Below, one piece after another: positions 49,289-57,748 of a stretch of DNA of 61,332 nt; within the stretch, counting starts at the first letter, position 1, and every line of letters starts with the position of its first letter. Made by a program: the position numbers and the translations under genes. The notes beneath the pieces are model-generated. The model worked only from the letters and a program-made list of their open reading frames with translations, was not told where the DNA came from and ran no database searches. Origin of the DNA: a virus; the IMG/VR virus record IMGVR_UViG_3300005253_000079, positions 1 to 61,332 of that record; one strand, given 5' to 3'.

Positions 49289-49600
49289 TTGTCTGAAAAC
49301 GTACCCGATCTTTCTAACATCGCATCCGAACAGCAGAAGAAAGCTGCTACCGATCCGGCACTCCAGGGGGCAGCAGATCTTAGTAACCCTCTACTCGAGA
49401 AGCTTCGTAGCTTCATAACAGACATAGCACCTTACAAGCCCGTGACCGTGTTTGCTATTGCAATGACTGAGAATGGTCAGATTGTTTCGACGGGTGACGG
49501 AGTAGGAGGTCCTGTTCAAATACTCGGAATGTTACAAATAGGCGAGTACCTGGTTATGCAGAGACTTTCGAGTGCCAGACCGCCTAACATGCCCAACTAG
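49289..49600 (+). CDS. Hypothetical protein (103 aa)
   Basis: TTG 49289 after GGGAGGCATACC. The helical N-terminal half is followed by a beta region (TVFAIAMTENGQIVSTGDG). Not recognised. First gene after the 49211 promoter. Confidence 0.55.
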   Translation: MSENVPDLSNIASEQQKKAATDPALQGAADLSNPLLEKLRSFITDIAPYKPVTVFAIAMTENGQIVSTGDGVGGPVQILGMLQIGEYLVMQRLSSARPPNMPN

Positions 49601-49619
49601 TCAAGGATAGGATGTTACA

Positions 49620-49826
49620 ATGAGGCTTCCAAGACTTGCTCACCGCGTTTATGCTTGGTTTTTCGGCTACTACTGGCTTCCTTGTCCTTGGTGCCACCAT
49701 CATTTTGGAGGCCATGAGCGGCATGGGATTTGGTGGCAGACTACCTACAAGGATGGGTCAAAAAAGGGAGTTTCCATCTGTACGTCCTGCCAAAGTCGGG
49801 TTGAAGAACTGAGCGTCAATCTATAG
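49620..49826 (+). CDS. Zinc-binding protein (68 aa)
   Basis: ATG 49620. CPWCHHHFGGHERHG and ICTSCQSRVEEL give two CxxC knuckles plus several His, a likely HNH-like or ribbon scaffold without an obvious catalytic set. Directly upstream of the helicase. Unknown function. Confidence 0.6.
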   Translation: MRLPRLAHRVYAWFFGYYWLPCPWCHHHFGGHERHGIWWQTTYKDGSKKGVSICTSCQSRVEELSVNL

Positions 49827-49828
49827 TC

Positions 49829-51478
49829 ATGCGAGTACCTGATCGTCCTAGCGAACTCGGTATCGACACAGCCGATGGCCTCGACTCGTGGCGTCCTACG
49901 CAGGTCGAGACGATCGAAGCTATCATCGACGCCTACGAGGTTGAAGGTAAACGCTTTGTTCTTGCTAACATGCCGACAGGCGCAGGCAAGACTATAGTTG
50001 CCACGGCGGTACAGAGACTACTTGACTGCTCGTCTGTTAGCCTGACTCATACGATAGCATTGGAGAAACAATATGCAGAGACTATGCCCTGGGCTACTGT
50101 GGTTACAGGCAGACGGAACCATCCGTGTGATCTACCCAACGACATACCCGGACTTGATCTTGACGGTGACACGCTCATGGCCGACCGCGCTCCGTGTGCC
50201 CACGGAGACGACTGCGAATATATACGTCCAGATGGCTGCTCGTATTATCGCATGCTTTACCGAGCATCAGACAGCCGCCAGATAATAACTAACTATGCCT
50301 ACGCTACTCGAATATTCCAAGCGTACAGGCTCCGAGGCATGGGTGATCGTAACCCATTCCACCGCCAACTCCTAGTCTGTGACGAAGGTGACCTGGCCGA
50401 GGATGCGGTGGTTGCAGCAGCACAGATCAGGATCACAGCTAAGACGTGGGCTCCTCATGGGGCTCCTATGCAGAGTCGGGACGTGGGTATCTGGGCTGAT
50501 TGGGCGAGGTCGCTACGACCTCGTATACAGAAAGAACTTGACGGACTCAAGGATAAGTCTCTAGGTGAGCTAGAAGCTGGTGAGATCAAGAGGCGTAGTA
50601 CACTGCGCTGGATGGTTAACACAGTCTCATCTATAGCTGGCATAAACGTCGAGCAGCAGGACGAGTACATAGTAGGCCCATACGAAGGAGGTGTAGACAT
50701 TAGACCACTATGGGGCTGGACTGTAGCTCAACGTCTGTTATGGGGTTACTTTCCTCGCATTCTATTCATGTCTGCTACATTGGGAGATCCGAATGTATTA
50801 GTCCGGAAGCTAGGGATCCCAACTAGCGAGGTAAAGTACATTGACGTACCGTCTACGTTTAGTCCGGCTAATAGGCCGGTGTTTTACTGGCCCTTAGTCA
50901 GTGTTAGCCGAAAGACTAGTGAGTCGGAATGGGATAGGCTAGCTGATGCTATTAACTACCTAGCTAATCAGCCCGGCTTAGTTGATAAGAAGGGAGTTAT
51001 ACATACAGCATCGTTCGCTGTAGCCTCTAAGCTTAACGATAGACTACAGTCTAACCCTAGATTCATGACTCATAGTCGGGCTAGTCAGGACGGATCTGAG
51101 GGGCTATCGTTTGACCAAGCGTTAATGGTGTTCGAGAATACCAACTCGCCGTCCATCCTAATATCACCTAGCATGTCACACGGTATAGACTTACCGTATG
51201 TGATTGGCTGGCAGGCTATAGCTAAGGTTCCGTTTGCTAACCTGGGCGACCCAGTAGTCAAGGCTAGGAGAGACTATCGTGAAGGCAAGGACTCGTTTGG
51301 TAGGAGGAGCTATGATGCCGATGCGCTTAACAACGTGATACAGGCTACTGGTAGGGCGGTCAGAAGCCCTACTGATCGGGGAGTTAGCTATGTACTAGAT
51401 AGTAATTTCTACCCGCTCTATAAGAGAGCCTATAGTCCTAAGTCCTTTAGAGATGCGTTTAGGTGGTTAAAGAGATAA
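49829..51478 (+). CDS. XPD/DinG-like superfamily 2 helicase with Fe-S cysteines
   Basis: 549 residues. Motif I MPTGAGKT (about 48-55) is followed by four Cys (HPCDLPN, APCAHGDDCEY, DGCSYY) in the place of the XPD/DinG iron-sulfur cluster. Motif II is CDEGD rather than DEAH, which keeps Asp-Glu. SATLGD is motif III, and QATGRAVRSPTDRGV is motif VI with the arginine fingers. It unwinds DNA 5'-3' in family members. Role in replication or repair of phage DNA is inferred. Confidence 0.9.
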   Translation: MRVPDRPSELGIDTADGLDSWRPTQVETIEAIIDAYEVEGKRFVLANMPTGAGKTIVATAVQRLLDCSSVSLTHTIALEKQYAETMPWATVVTGRRNHPCDLPNDIPGLDLDGDTLMADRAPCAHGDDCEYIRPDGCSYYRMLYRASDSRQIITNYAYATRIFQAYRLRGMGDRNPFHRQLLVCDEGDLAEDAVVAAAQIRITAKTWAPHGAPMQSRDVGIWADWARSLRPRIQKELDGLKDKSLGELEAGEIKRRSTLRWMVNTVSSIAGINVEQQDEYIVGPYEGGVDIRPLWGWTVAQRLLWGYFPRILFMSATLGDPNVLVRKLGIPTSEVKYIDVPSTFSPANRPVFYWPLVSVSRKTSESEWDRLADAINYLANQPGLVDKKGVIHTASFAVASKLNDRLQSNPRFMTHSRASQDGSEGLSFDQALMVFENTNSPSILISPSMSHGIDLPYVIGWQAIAKVPFANLGDPVVKARRDYREGKDSFGRRSYDADALNNVIQATGRAVRSPTDRGVSYVLDSNFYPLYKRAYSPKSFRDAFRWLKR

Positions 51479-51492
51479 GGAGGACACAGACT

Positions 51493-51681
51493 ATGTTGTC
51501 TAGAAAACTAGCAGGAGCGATAGCCGGTATGGTTGGGGTTAACACCATCATCGCTCTCACAGCCTACCAAGGTGTGCCGGTTGAGATAGCTCTCTCAGGC
51601 ATAGCCGCAGTTGCGGGTCTAGGAGGCTTCCAGGTGTTTCGACAGGCTAGGATTGATGAAGCAGGAGGAGGTGCCAACTAG
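51493..51681 (+). CDS. Two-span membrane protein, possible holin (62 aa)
   Basis: ATG 51493 is chosen because GGAGG precedes it. LAGAIAGMVGVNTIIALTAY and VEIALSGIAAVAGLGGFQVF are two hydrophobic segments with charged ends (FRQARIDEAGG). Topology fits a small class II-like holin. No lysis gene is adjacent, so this is tentative. Confidence 0.5.
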   Translation: MLSRKLAGAIAGMVGVNTIIALTAYQGVPVEIALSGIAAVAGLGGFQVFRQARIDEAGGGAN

Positions 51682-51734
51682 CTAATACCAACCTTACAAG
51701 CCAGATTAGTAATAGACTATAGGAGGATATAATA

Positions 51735-52544
51735 GTGACTGAAGAAACACAAGCCACAAACCCCGACGACTTTGGGGTAAGCATTGACCCGGCATCGTGG
51801 GAGGATCCAAAGGAGACCTTTCCTGGCGTAGTTGAGGTCAGTGAGAAGCGATGGGCTTCTGACAAGTACAAGGAGAGCAAGACATTCTGGGAGGGGTTCG
51901 ATCCTGCGACTCCGATCCCTCAGTGGGACCTTAGAGTCCGTAGGCTAGATGCTGTGCTCGTACTCCCTGATGGTACGCAGGCTCCAGCAGTCCGCTATGG
52001 GACTATCGATCTGAAGAAGTGGTCGAATCGGGATCGTAAGCTAGTTCCTCTCTCAAGTGCCTATAAGAAGGAATGGCTTATTGTCAACGAGTGGAAGAGA
52101 ATCTTTGGTAAGGTCGAACCGCCCGAGGTTATTGTCGGCAAGATTGCCATGTTTGACTTCTTCCGATCAAAGGCTCTACCTGGTAGTAGTATGCCAGCTA
52201 CCAACGTCCTGCTTCCAGTAACTGTCCTTCCACCCGACTACACGTTCGATGGCGAGGTACGTCTATTCCAAGTGCGTGAGCGGGCGGATGATAGCACATC
52301 TGAGACGGCAGACGAATCGGGTGTAAAGGAAGCCGCTGTCATTACTACCATTGATCCCAATGCAATCCTACCCTTTATCAATGGCAAGAACCGTAAGGAT
52401 GCAACAGGGATCATAACAAGTCTGCCTGAGGAGTTGCGACAGCCAACTCTCCTTTCGCAGATTGCTACAGGCGCACTCTTTGAGCAGCTCGCTTCTGACA
52501 AGAAGATTGAGATTGCCCCTGACGGAACCATTAGTCTGGTATAA
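51735..52544 (+). CDS. Unrecognised replication-region protein, possible ssDNA-binding protein (269 aa)
   Basis: GTG 51735 after TAGGAGG. A beta-rich centre (DLRVRRLDAVLVLPDGTQAP, AVRYGTIDL) and strands such as TNVLLPVTVLPPDYTFDG look like an OB-type domain, and the C-terminus is acidic then helical. It sits upstream of nuclease, ATPase and ERCC4 genes. ssDNA-binding role is inference only. Confidence 0.5.
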   Translation: MTEETQATNPDDFGVSIDPASWEDPKETFPGVVEVSEKRWASDKYKESKTFWEGFDPATPIPQWDLRVRRLDAVLVLPDGTQAPAVRYGTIDLKKWSNRDRKLVPLSSAYKKEWLIVNEWKRIFGKVEPPEVIVGKIAMFDFFRSKALPGSSMPATNVLLPVTVLPPDYTFDGEVRLFQVRERADDSTSETADESGVKEAAVITTIDPNAILPFINGKNRKDATGIITSLPEELRQPTLLSQIATGALFEQLASDKKIEIAPDGTISLV

Positions 52545-52573
52545 AACTGAATCAACTTGAGGAGGATAAAACA

Positions 52574-52819
52574 ATGTCACCAGGTACAGCAGAAGTAAAC
52601 AGACCACCAACTGTGGAGGATCGTATTAGCCAAATCCGCACGGCTCTTATAGAAGCACACAATATTCTAGATGAGGTTGTGCCGAGAGATGACAAGCAGC
52701 CCGTCGAAGGCGAACCAAATCTCGGAATCCTAAGTGGGATTATTTCCTGCCAGGACAGACTGGACGAACTTCTGACTCGGCTACGCGATGTGGCGAACAC
52801 GGTAGGGCGTGTGAAGTAG
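52574..52819 (+). CDS. Small helical protein (81 aa)
   Basis: ATG 52574 after GAGGAGG. Helices ISQIRTALIEAHNILDEVVP and CQDRLDELLTRLRDVANTVG form a likely helical hairpin. Not recognised. Upstream of element R5. Confidence 0.55.
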   Translation: MSPGTAEVNRPPTVEDRISQIRTALIEAHNILDEVVPRDDKQPVEGEPNLGILSGIISCQDRLDELLTRLRDVANTVGRVK

Positions 52820-52825
52820 GGACTA

Positions 52826-52888
52826 ACCTGGGGTGTCTGTAGCGTAAGCGCAGAGGTCAACATGATGTTGATGTATTACGCCCCAGGT
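52826..52888 (+). ncRNA. Compact three-way-junction RNA element R5
   Basis: ACCTGGGGTGT (52826-52836) pairs with ACGCCCCAGGT (52878-52888), 11 pairs with one G.U. Inside lie two hairpins: CTG...CAG with GC/GC closing a GTAA loop of GNRA type (52837-52853), and TCAACA-tga-TGTTGA (52857-52871). About 63 bases in a gap with no gene. The geometry suggests a riboswitch- or ribozyme-like RNA, but no known consensus was identified. Confidence 0.55.
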
Positions 52889-52928
52889 GGTGCGGACGCG
52901 GTGGGAGGGAGCTATTTGGCATAGTAAT

Positions 52929-53081
52929 ATGGCAACCAACCCCTCCCTCCCGCCGATTAGTAGGAGACCGATTATAATGCTAATCATAATGCTTATCTTA
53001 GGTATCGCCATAGGACTTCTCGTAGGCTTTGTTGTATTAGTTGTGGCTCTGGCAAAGATAGGAGGTAGTTTTCTTAGCTGA
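52929..53081 (+). CDS. Single-span membrane protein (50 aa)
   Basis: ATG 52929; ATG 52977 after AGGAGAC is an alternative. NPSLPPISRRPIIMLIIML leads into a long hydrophobic helix (ILGIAIGLLVGFVVLVVAL). Candidate holin or membrane anchor. The start is not well supported by a ribosome site. Confidence 0.5.
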   Translation: MATNPSLPPISRRPIIMLIIMLILGIAIGLLVGFVVLVVALAKIGGSFLS

Positions 53082-53082
53082 T

Positions 53083-53517
53083 ATGAAGATATACCTTATA
53101 GGCTCTCTCCGAAACCCTGCTGTTCCTCTCCTTGGCAATGAGCTAAGGAAACTAGGGTTTGAAGTGTTCGACGAGTGGTTCGGAGCAGGTCCAGAGGCCG
53201 ATGACTATTGGCAGAAGTATGAGCAGACTCGTGGGCGTCACTATAAGGAGGCCCTGTACGGCCTTGAGGCTGAGAACATATACTTGTTCGACCGACGCAA
53301 TCTCGACGCATCGGATCTCGCTGTTATGCTACTCCCTGCGGGCAAGTCTGGTCATATCGAGTTTGGCTATGCGATCGGTCAAGGGAAGCCTGGTTACATT
53401 TTATTTGATGAGGAGCCGGAACGTTGGGACGTTATGTATCAGTTTGCTTCGGGTGTTTTCTTTAATCAACAGGAGTTACTTTCTTCTATAAGTTCATGGG
53501 TAAGTGTTAGCCAATGA
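53083..53517 (+). CDS. Nucleoside 2-deoxyribosyltransferase-like protein (144 aa)
   Basis: MKIYLIGSLRNPAVPLLGNE with FDEWFGAGPEADDYWQ and LPAGKSGHIEFGYAIGQGK fits the Rossmann-like family, the Glu in HIEFGYA being the expected nucleophile. It may recycle deoxynucleosides. The ATG follows the previous stop closely, suggesting coupling. Confidence 0.7.
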   Translation: MKIYLIGSLRNPAVPLLGNELRKLGFEVFDEWFGAGPEADDYWQKYEQTRGRHYKEALYGLEAENIYLFDRRNLDASDLAVMLLPAGKSGHIEFGYAIGQGKPGYILFDEEPERWDVMYQFASGVFFNQQELLSSISSWVSVSQ

Positions 53518-54353
53518 GTGACTTCACAATAGTCCACGATGACGCCTATACTACCCGTCTCAACGAGAAGATCGTTGATAAGTATGGGCCTAAGGATGAC
53601 AGGCCAGGACTACATGCAACTGACTTGATCATGTGCCTCCGAAAAGCTTGGGCTAAGAAGCATATCCCAACTGAGCAGCAGACTCAGGTATCAGAAGATA
53701 CCATCTTAACATGGAGCGGTGGCCTAATATTCGAGGACCTGATCTCAACAGGTGAGAAGCAGAAGCAGGCCGCGTATTGCTTTCACTGCCTCCAAGTCAG
53801 TTCTGTTATCCAGCCAGAGCCGGTCAACTGTCCTGTATGCAACCATCCCTGGATCATCTTTACTCCTGATTACATAGATGAGGAGATTATTCACGAGGTA
53901 AAGCAAACACGCAAATCTAGTCGTAAGGGACCCGAGAACGCTCCCTGGTGGATTGACCAGCTACGCACATACCTGCTGTTTGCTAGACGTGCAGGATGGA
54001 CTGATACGCAGGTTACTAGGTTAGTAGTCAACTGGCTAATGGGCGACTATGGGAGTAAGAAGAAAGGTGAGATACCTCGACCTCCACAGTCAACCCTAGA
54101 CGCCTACTTGGTAATCTTCAATGATGGATTTGAGAACGACTGGGAGTTGGAGTTACAGCGACGAGCGCAGGTAGTCTTAGGTGAGGATATGCCTATGCTA
54201 AAAGGTATGGGTGAGGAGTTTGGGTCTGACGGGCTTAGTCCTCAGTACGATTGGGAGTGTGCGAGTTGTCCAGTCGGTGATATAATCGACTGCGAACTAA
54301 GGAAGCAGTGGGATGTAGTCGATGAGAAGGAGGTGGTTGGTGATGAAGAGTAA
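53514..54353 (+). CDS. Cas4-like PD-(D/E)XK nuclease with zinc ribbon
   Basis: 279 residues. HATDLIMCLRKAW has the first Cys (C41); D119 in FTPDYID and E128-x-K130 in IIHEVKQ form the PD-(D/E)XK centre; QLRTYL is the following Gln-Tyr motif; C-terminal WECASCPVGDIIDC supplies further Cys, as in Cas4/AddB-like Fe-S nucleases. CFHC and CPVC (89-109) add a zinc ribbon. It is probably an exonuclease for recombination. No CRISPR array or other cas gene is present. Confidence 0.85.
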   Translation: MSDFTIVHDDAYTTRLNEKIVDKYGPKDDRPGLHATDLIMCLRKAWAKKHIPTEQQTQVSEDTILTWSGGLIFEDLISTGEKQKQAAYCFHCLQVSSVIQPEPVNCPVCNHPWIIFTPDYIDEEIIHEVKQTRKSSRKGPENAPWWIDQLRTYLLFARRAGWTDTQVTRLVVNWLMGDYGSKKKGEIPRPPQSTLDAYLVIFNDGFENDWELELQRRAQVVLGEDMPMLKGMGEEFGSDGLSPQYDWECASCPVGDIIDCELRKQWDVVDEKEVVGDEE

Positions 54354-54564
54354 AGAGGAGGAGTGGGAAGATTGGGAGGAGCGCCAATGGTCGATTTTTA
54401 TGGTAGCAAGGCGAAAGGAGAACGCTGAGGCTAGCGTCGCTCTTAGTCATGAAGCAGACTGTGATTGTGGTACGTGTAAGAGGGTGAGGAGACGTGCATT
54501 AGAGGAGGAGTTAAAGATGGAGATGCAGAAGGTGGAGGATGAAGGAGGGCATCACTTTGAGTGA
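54343..54564 (+). CDS. Small charged Cys protein (73 aa)
   Basis: Start at ATG 54343 after AAGGAGGTGG. A Glu/Trp-rich helix (EEEWEDWEERQWSIFMVARR) is followed by ADCDCGTCKRVRRR with four Cys. Overlaps nuclease and ATPase genes. Possibly an adaptor between the two; inference. Confidence 0.55.
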   Translation: MKSKEEEWEDWEERQWSIFMVARRKENAEASVALSHEADCDCGTCKRVRRRALEEELKMEMQKVEDEGGHHFE

Positions 54565-55420
54565 GGACGTAAGATCTAAGTATGGTGCTGTAGACGGATC
54601 GAAGCTGAATGGTGCACCTCCTATCCTCCCCTTTAGTATAAGCGTAGAGGGTCAAGAAGGAACTGGCAAATCACAGTTTGGCCTACTCACCTGCCCAACA
54701 CCGATCGTCCATATAAACTTCGGTGACAGAGACGCTACTGCCTTTCTCTATGATATGTCTGAGGATCGTAGATCTAAGACCACTCTCTACTCTTTCGCAC
54801 CGTCTGGTCCGGATGGTTGGACCCGTGCTGAGGCAAAGCAGTCTCTTCTAGGACTCAGTGATATTGCTAAGTCAGAACTAGCTGATAACAAACTAGCTGG
54901 CGGTACGTTTATACTGGACTCTGGATCGTCATGGTGGGACTCAGTACAAGAGGTTTATGTAGCGCCTCTTGAGGAGGAACGTGACGCAGAAGGCAAGAAG
55001 AGGTCTGGCGGGCTGATCTATGGCAAGGGCAACCTGGTCGTGTCTGGTGTTGTGTCTTGGATCAAGAACCAGGGCTGTTTCTTTGTCCTGACACATCAGA
55101 AGTCTCAGTCATGGGACTCACAGGGGCCAATACCCGGACAATATAAAGCCCGTATTAACTCTAAGGTTCCCTACCTAGTAGAGATTAGACTAGACTTGCG
55201 GCTTGAATGTGTATCCTGTGCTGTTAAATCACCTATAGTTGGTGAGCAGGATTGTCGTAAGCAGGGGCATATTGGTAGGAACCACGTTGCTAGGATTATC
55301 AAGTTTGGCCGATCAACTGCACTAATAGGAGTTGAGTTTTCAAATAGCGATATATCGTTTAGCAATATATACTCCCTGTATGCGAGGGGTGATTTCCCTG
55401 GGCAAGAGAGGTTAGTATGA
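54557..55420 (+). CDS. Sak4/RecA-like ATPase
   Basis: TTG 54557 with GGAGGG at about eight bases is preferred; ATG 54539 is an alternative. 287 residues. Walker A EGQEGTGKSQF, a Walker B-like GTFILDSGSSWW, and FFVLTHQKSQSWD resemble Sak4-type single-strand annealing or recombinase ATPases. A Cys group (LECVSCAVKS, QDCRKQGH) sits in the C-terminal part. It would work with the Cas4-like nuclease in phage recombination. Confidence 0.8.
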   Translation: MSEDVRSKYGAVDGSKLNGAPPILPFSISVEGQEGTGKSQFGLLTCPTPIVHINFGDRDATAFLYDMSEDRRSKTTLYSFAPSGPDGWTRAEAKQSLLGLSDIAKSELADNKLAGGTFILDSGSSWWDSVQEVYVAPLEEERDAEGKKRSGGLIYGKGNLVVSGVVSWIKNQGCFFVLTHQKSQSWDSQGPIPGQYKARINSKVPYLVEIRLDLRLECVSCAVKSPIVGEQDCRKQGHIGRNHVARIIKFGRSTALIGVEFSNSDISFSNIYSLYARGDFPGQERLV

Positions 55421-56136
55421 GTGGGCCGTTAGTTATAGTCGATGATCGAGAGCCTTCTAATGCGGTTGATAGACTACAAGCATACGGACTACAAGCAATC
55501 TCGGGCCGACTAGAGGCTGGCGACTATACATTCTATCCGCATGGGCTTACCGCAATCATAGAGCGCAAGACTATTTCTAACTTACTCCAGTCCCTATCGG
55601 ACAAGCAGATGGTAGCTCAGGCACATAGGATGGTTGATATAGGAGACATCTCCTTCCTCTTACGCGAAGGAGCCTTTCGTCGATCACCAGGCGGTGCAGT
55701 AGAATACTACTCACCTAAAGACCCACGACAGGTCGATAGTTGGGTGCTGTCAGGCTGGTCGTGGGATAGCTTCCAGGGCATGATGCTAGACCTACAACTC
55801 ATGGGCATTAGAATTACCGACTGCCCTGTTCTCGGTGAATACCCATCAGAAGTAGCCCGACTAGTGATAAACCTATCAAAAGATGAGCATAGATGGATTA
55901 GGGAGCGTCAGCGTCCTGATGTCACTGTGATCGATCCACAGTACAAAAACGCCCTATGGTCATTAAGTGCCTTCACAGGTATAGGTCCAGGGACAGCCGA
56001 GGCGTTGCTTAGTAGTTTAGGGTCGATTAAGGCTATCAGTGATGCAGACGTAAAGGAGTTACAGAAGGCGGATGGAGTGGGTCCTAAGCTGGCACAGTCG
56101 CTCTATGATGAGATGAGGGAAGAATGGCGGGCGTGA
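55417..56136 (+). CDS. ERCC4/XPF-type nuclease with HhH domain
   Basis: 239 residues. DDREPS (9-14), GDYTF (35-39) and IERKT (48-52) are the ERCC4 active site; the position usually Asp in ERKxxxD is Asn here. The C-terminal FTGIGPGTAEALLSSLGSIK and ADGVGPKLAQSLY form a helix-hairpin-helix pair. It cuts branched or flapped DNA in family members. Confidence 0.9.
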   Translation: MSGPLVIVDDREPSNAVDRLQAYGLQAISGRLEAGDYTFYPHGLTAIIERKTISNLLQSLSDKQMVAQAHRMVDIGDISFLLREGAFRRSPGGAVEYYSPKDPRQVDSWVLSGWSWDSFQGMMLDLQLMGIRITDCPVLGEYPSEVARLVINLSKDEHRWIRERQRPDVTVIDPQYKNALWSLSAFTGIGPGTAEALLSSLGSIKAISDADVKELQKADGVGPKLAQSLYDEMREEWRA

Positions 56137-56438
56137 TTATCCACGACGATAGACAGCAGCGGTGGTACGTCACTGAGGACGATCCTGCCTGGAAGCTAGT
56201 CAGTACCCTAATTCGTCTGGGGTATAGAAAGATAGAACTGCCAACCATGTCAATTAGGATTGGTAGTGTTCCCAATTTAGGTAGAATGGCAGAGGATATG
56301 GTTCCTCTGGTGGAAGCTTATGAGAAGATAGAGGCATCGTCGTCGGATCCTAAACTTCTAAATAGTATGGGTGTTGCCCTTGCACAGCTTTCGACTTTAT
56401 GGGACTGTTGCCTTGCACTACAGAATGAGGTATACTAG
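56124..56438 (+). CDS. Hypothetical protein (104 aa)
   Basis: Starts within the ERCC4 gene end (ATG 56124). A beta-rich start (GVIIHDDRQQRWYVTEDD) and helical end. Not recognised; coupled to the nuclease. Confidence 0.55.
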   Translation: MAGVIIHDDRQQRWYVTEDDPAWKLVSTLIRLGYRKIELPTMSIRIGSVPNLGRMAEDMVPLVEAYEKIEASSSDPKLLNSMGVALAQLSTLWDCCLALQNEVY

Positions 56439-56466
56439 CTTATAGTAGACTAAAGGAGGTGGCTAA

Positions 56467-56895
56467 TTGACAGATGCTAAACGGGCAAGGCGAGTCAGAC
56501 CTATTATCGACTCCTGGGCAGAGTTCTTAGGAATATCGCACACCTGGGAAATCAAGTTTGGCTTCACCGACGAGCTTGGCTCAGTAATAAGTGGTGGTGA
56601 GGCGGCTGCTACCATAGCGTTCCAACACCCTTATCGACAGGCAATTATTCAGTTCAGCCGAACGCAGGTCGATCGCTTCAGCAACGATGACCTTGAGTCT
56701 TGCATTTTACACGAGCTTATTCATATTATTGTAGAAGAAGTAAACGGACCAATAAAAGTATTGATTGGAGATGACGGTAGCGTATATAGCGAACTACATA
56801 ATCACATAGAATCTCTGGTTGACGCGCTGACTAGAATTATACTGCGGATCGATACAGCTAAGGGGAGGAAGGGAGTTAAGTTTGGAAGTTACTGA
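56467..56895 (+). CDS. Zincin-type metalloprotease-like protein (142 aa)
   Basis: TTG 56467 after AAAGGAGGTGG. HELIH (82-86) inside ESCILHELIHIIVEE is the HExxH zinc site, and the N-terminal TWEIKFGFTDE plus strands fit a SprT/zincin-like minimal fold. A third ligand cannot be assigned confidently. It may process a phage or host protein. Confidence 0.75.
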   Translation: MTDAKRARRVRPIIDSWAEFLGISHTWEIKFGFTDELGSVISGGEAAATIAFQHPYRQAIIQFSRTQVDRFSNDDLESCILHELIHIIVEEVNGPIKVLIGDDGSVYSELHNHIESLVDALTRIILRIDTAKGRKGVKFGSY

Positions 56896-57748
56896 TTTCG
56901 TCCCACAGAAGTTTGCATCTAAACGTTTCCCGTTTGAGGAACTCCGCCTAATGCCTATTGGAGACATCCAGTTCACCGGCCTTCCCGATGATCCGTGCGA
57001 CATCAAACGCTTAAAGCGTCATATTGAATGGGGAGTTGAGAACGATGTCATCTTTATTGGTATGGGAGACTATACTGACTTTGCGTCACCATCTAATCGG
57101 GCTCGCCTCAAGTCTGCTGGTCTCTACGACACGGCGCAAATAGTACTCGAACAGGCCGCTGAGACCGGCTTAGATAAACTAAAGAAGATCCTCGAGCCGA
57201 CTAAGGGAAGATGGCTTGGCCTTCTCGAAGGTCATCACTTCTATGAATTCGACGATGGTACGACTACAGATATGCAGCTCGCCAGATTTCTTGATGCACC
57301 ATTCCTAGGCAACTGTGCAATGATTCGTCTGACGTTTGTTCGTGGTGAATCGTCAGGAGTCAACTGTGTGATCTGGGCTCATCATGGGGTTGGTAGTGGC
57401 ATTACTGCTGCTGCTCCTCTAAACAGGCTTGAGCGCGTGGCTACCCACTTCGACGCTGACATATACCTTATGGGACACCACCACAAGGCTGCTAGTGCCT
57501 TGCTGGATAGGCTGTGCCTTACGTCTAGAGGTAGGCCAAGGCTCGTTGATCGGACTAAGGCGCTCGTGGCAACCGGATCGTTTCTACGAGGCTATATGCA
57601 AGGCTCCGGGCGCAAGTATGGACGGGCTCAGGGGACATATGTAGAGCAAAAGATGCTTATGCCAGTAGCCCTTGGCGGCCCCCTAATTACTATTACTCCA
57701 AGAAGTCATCAGAGTTTCAAGGATGTAGATATAAAGGTGTCGGTCTAA
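56882..57748 (+). CDS. Calcineurin-like metallophosphoesterase
   Basis: TTG 56882 after GGGAG. 288 residues with the five metal-binding blocks: MPIGDIQF, GMGDYTD, EGHHFY, WAHHGVG and GHHHKA. This is the Mre11/SbcD-like family at large. DNA nuclease or phosphodiesterase roles are both possible. Proximity to recombination genes favours DNA. Confidence 0.85.
   Translation: MEVTDFVPQKFASKRFPFEELRLMPIGDIQFTGLPDDPCDIKRLKRHIEWGVENDVIFIGMGDYTDFASPSNRARLKSAGLYDTAQIVLEQAAETGLDKLKKILEPTKGRWLGLLEGHHFYEFDDGTTTDMQLARFLDAPFLGNCAMIRLTFVRGESSGVNCVIWAHHGVGSGITAAAPLNRLERVATHFDADIYLMGHHHKAASALLDRLCLTSRGRPRLVDRTKALVATGSFLRGYMQGSGRKYGRAQGTYVEQKMLMPVALGGPLITITPRSHQSFKDVDIKVSV

Noticed and set aside
53514-54353. 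CRISPR-Cas system because of the Cas4-like gene
   Set aside because: No repeat-spacer array or other cas gene was seen; Cas4-like nucleases are common phage recombination genes.
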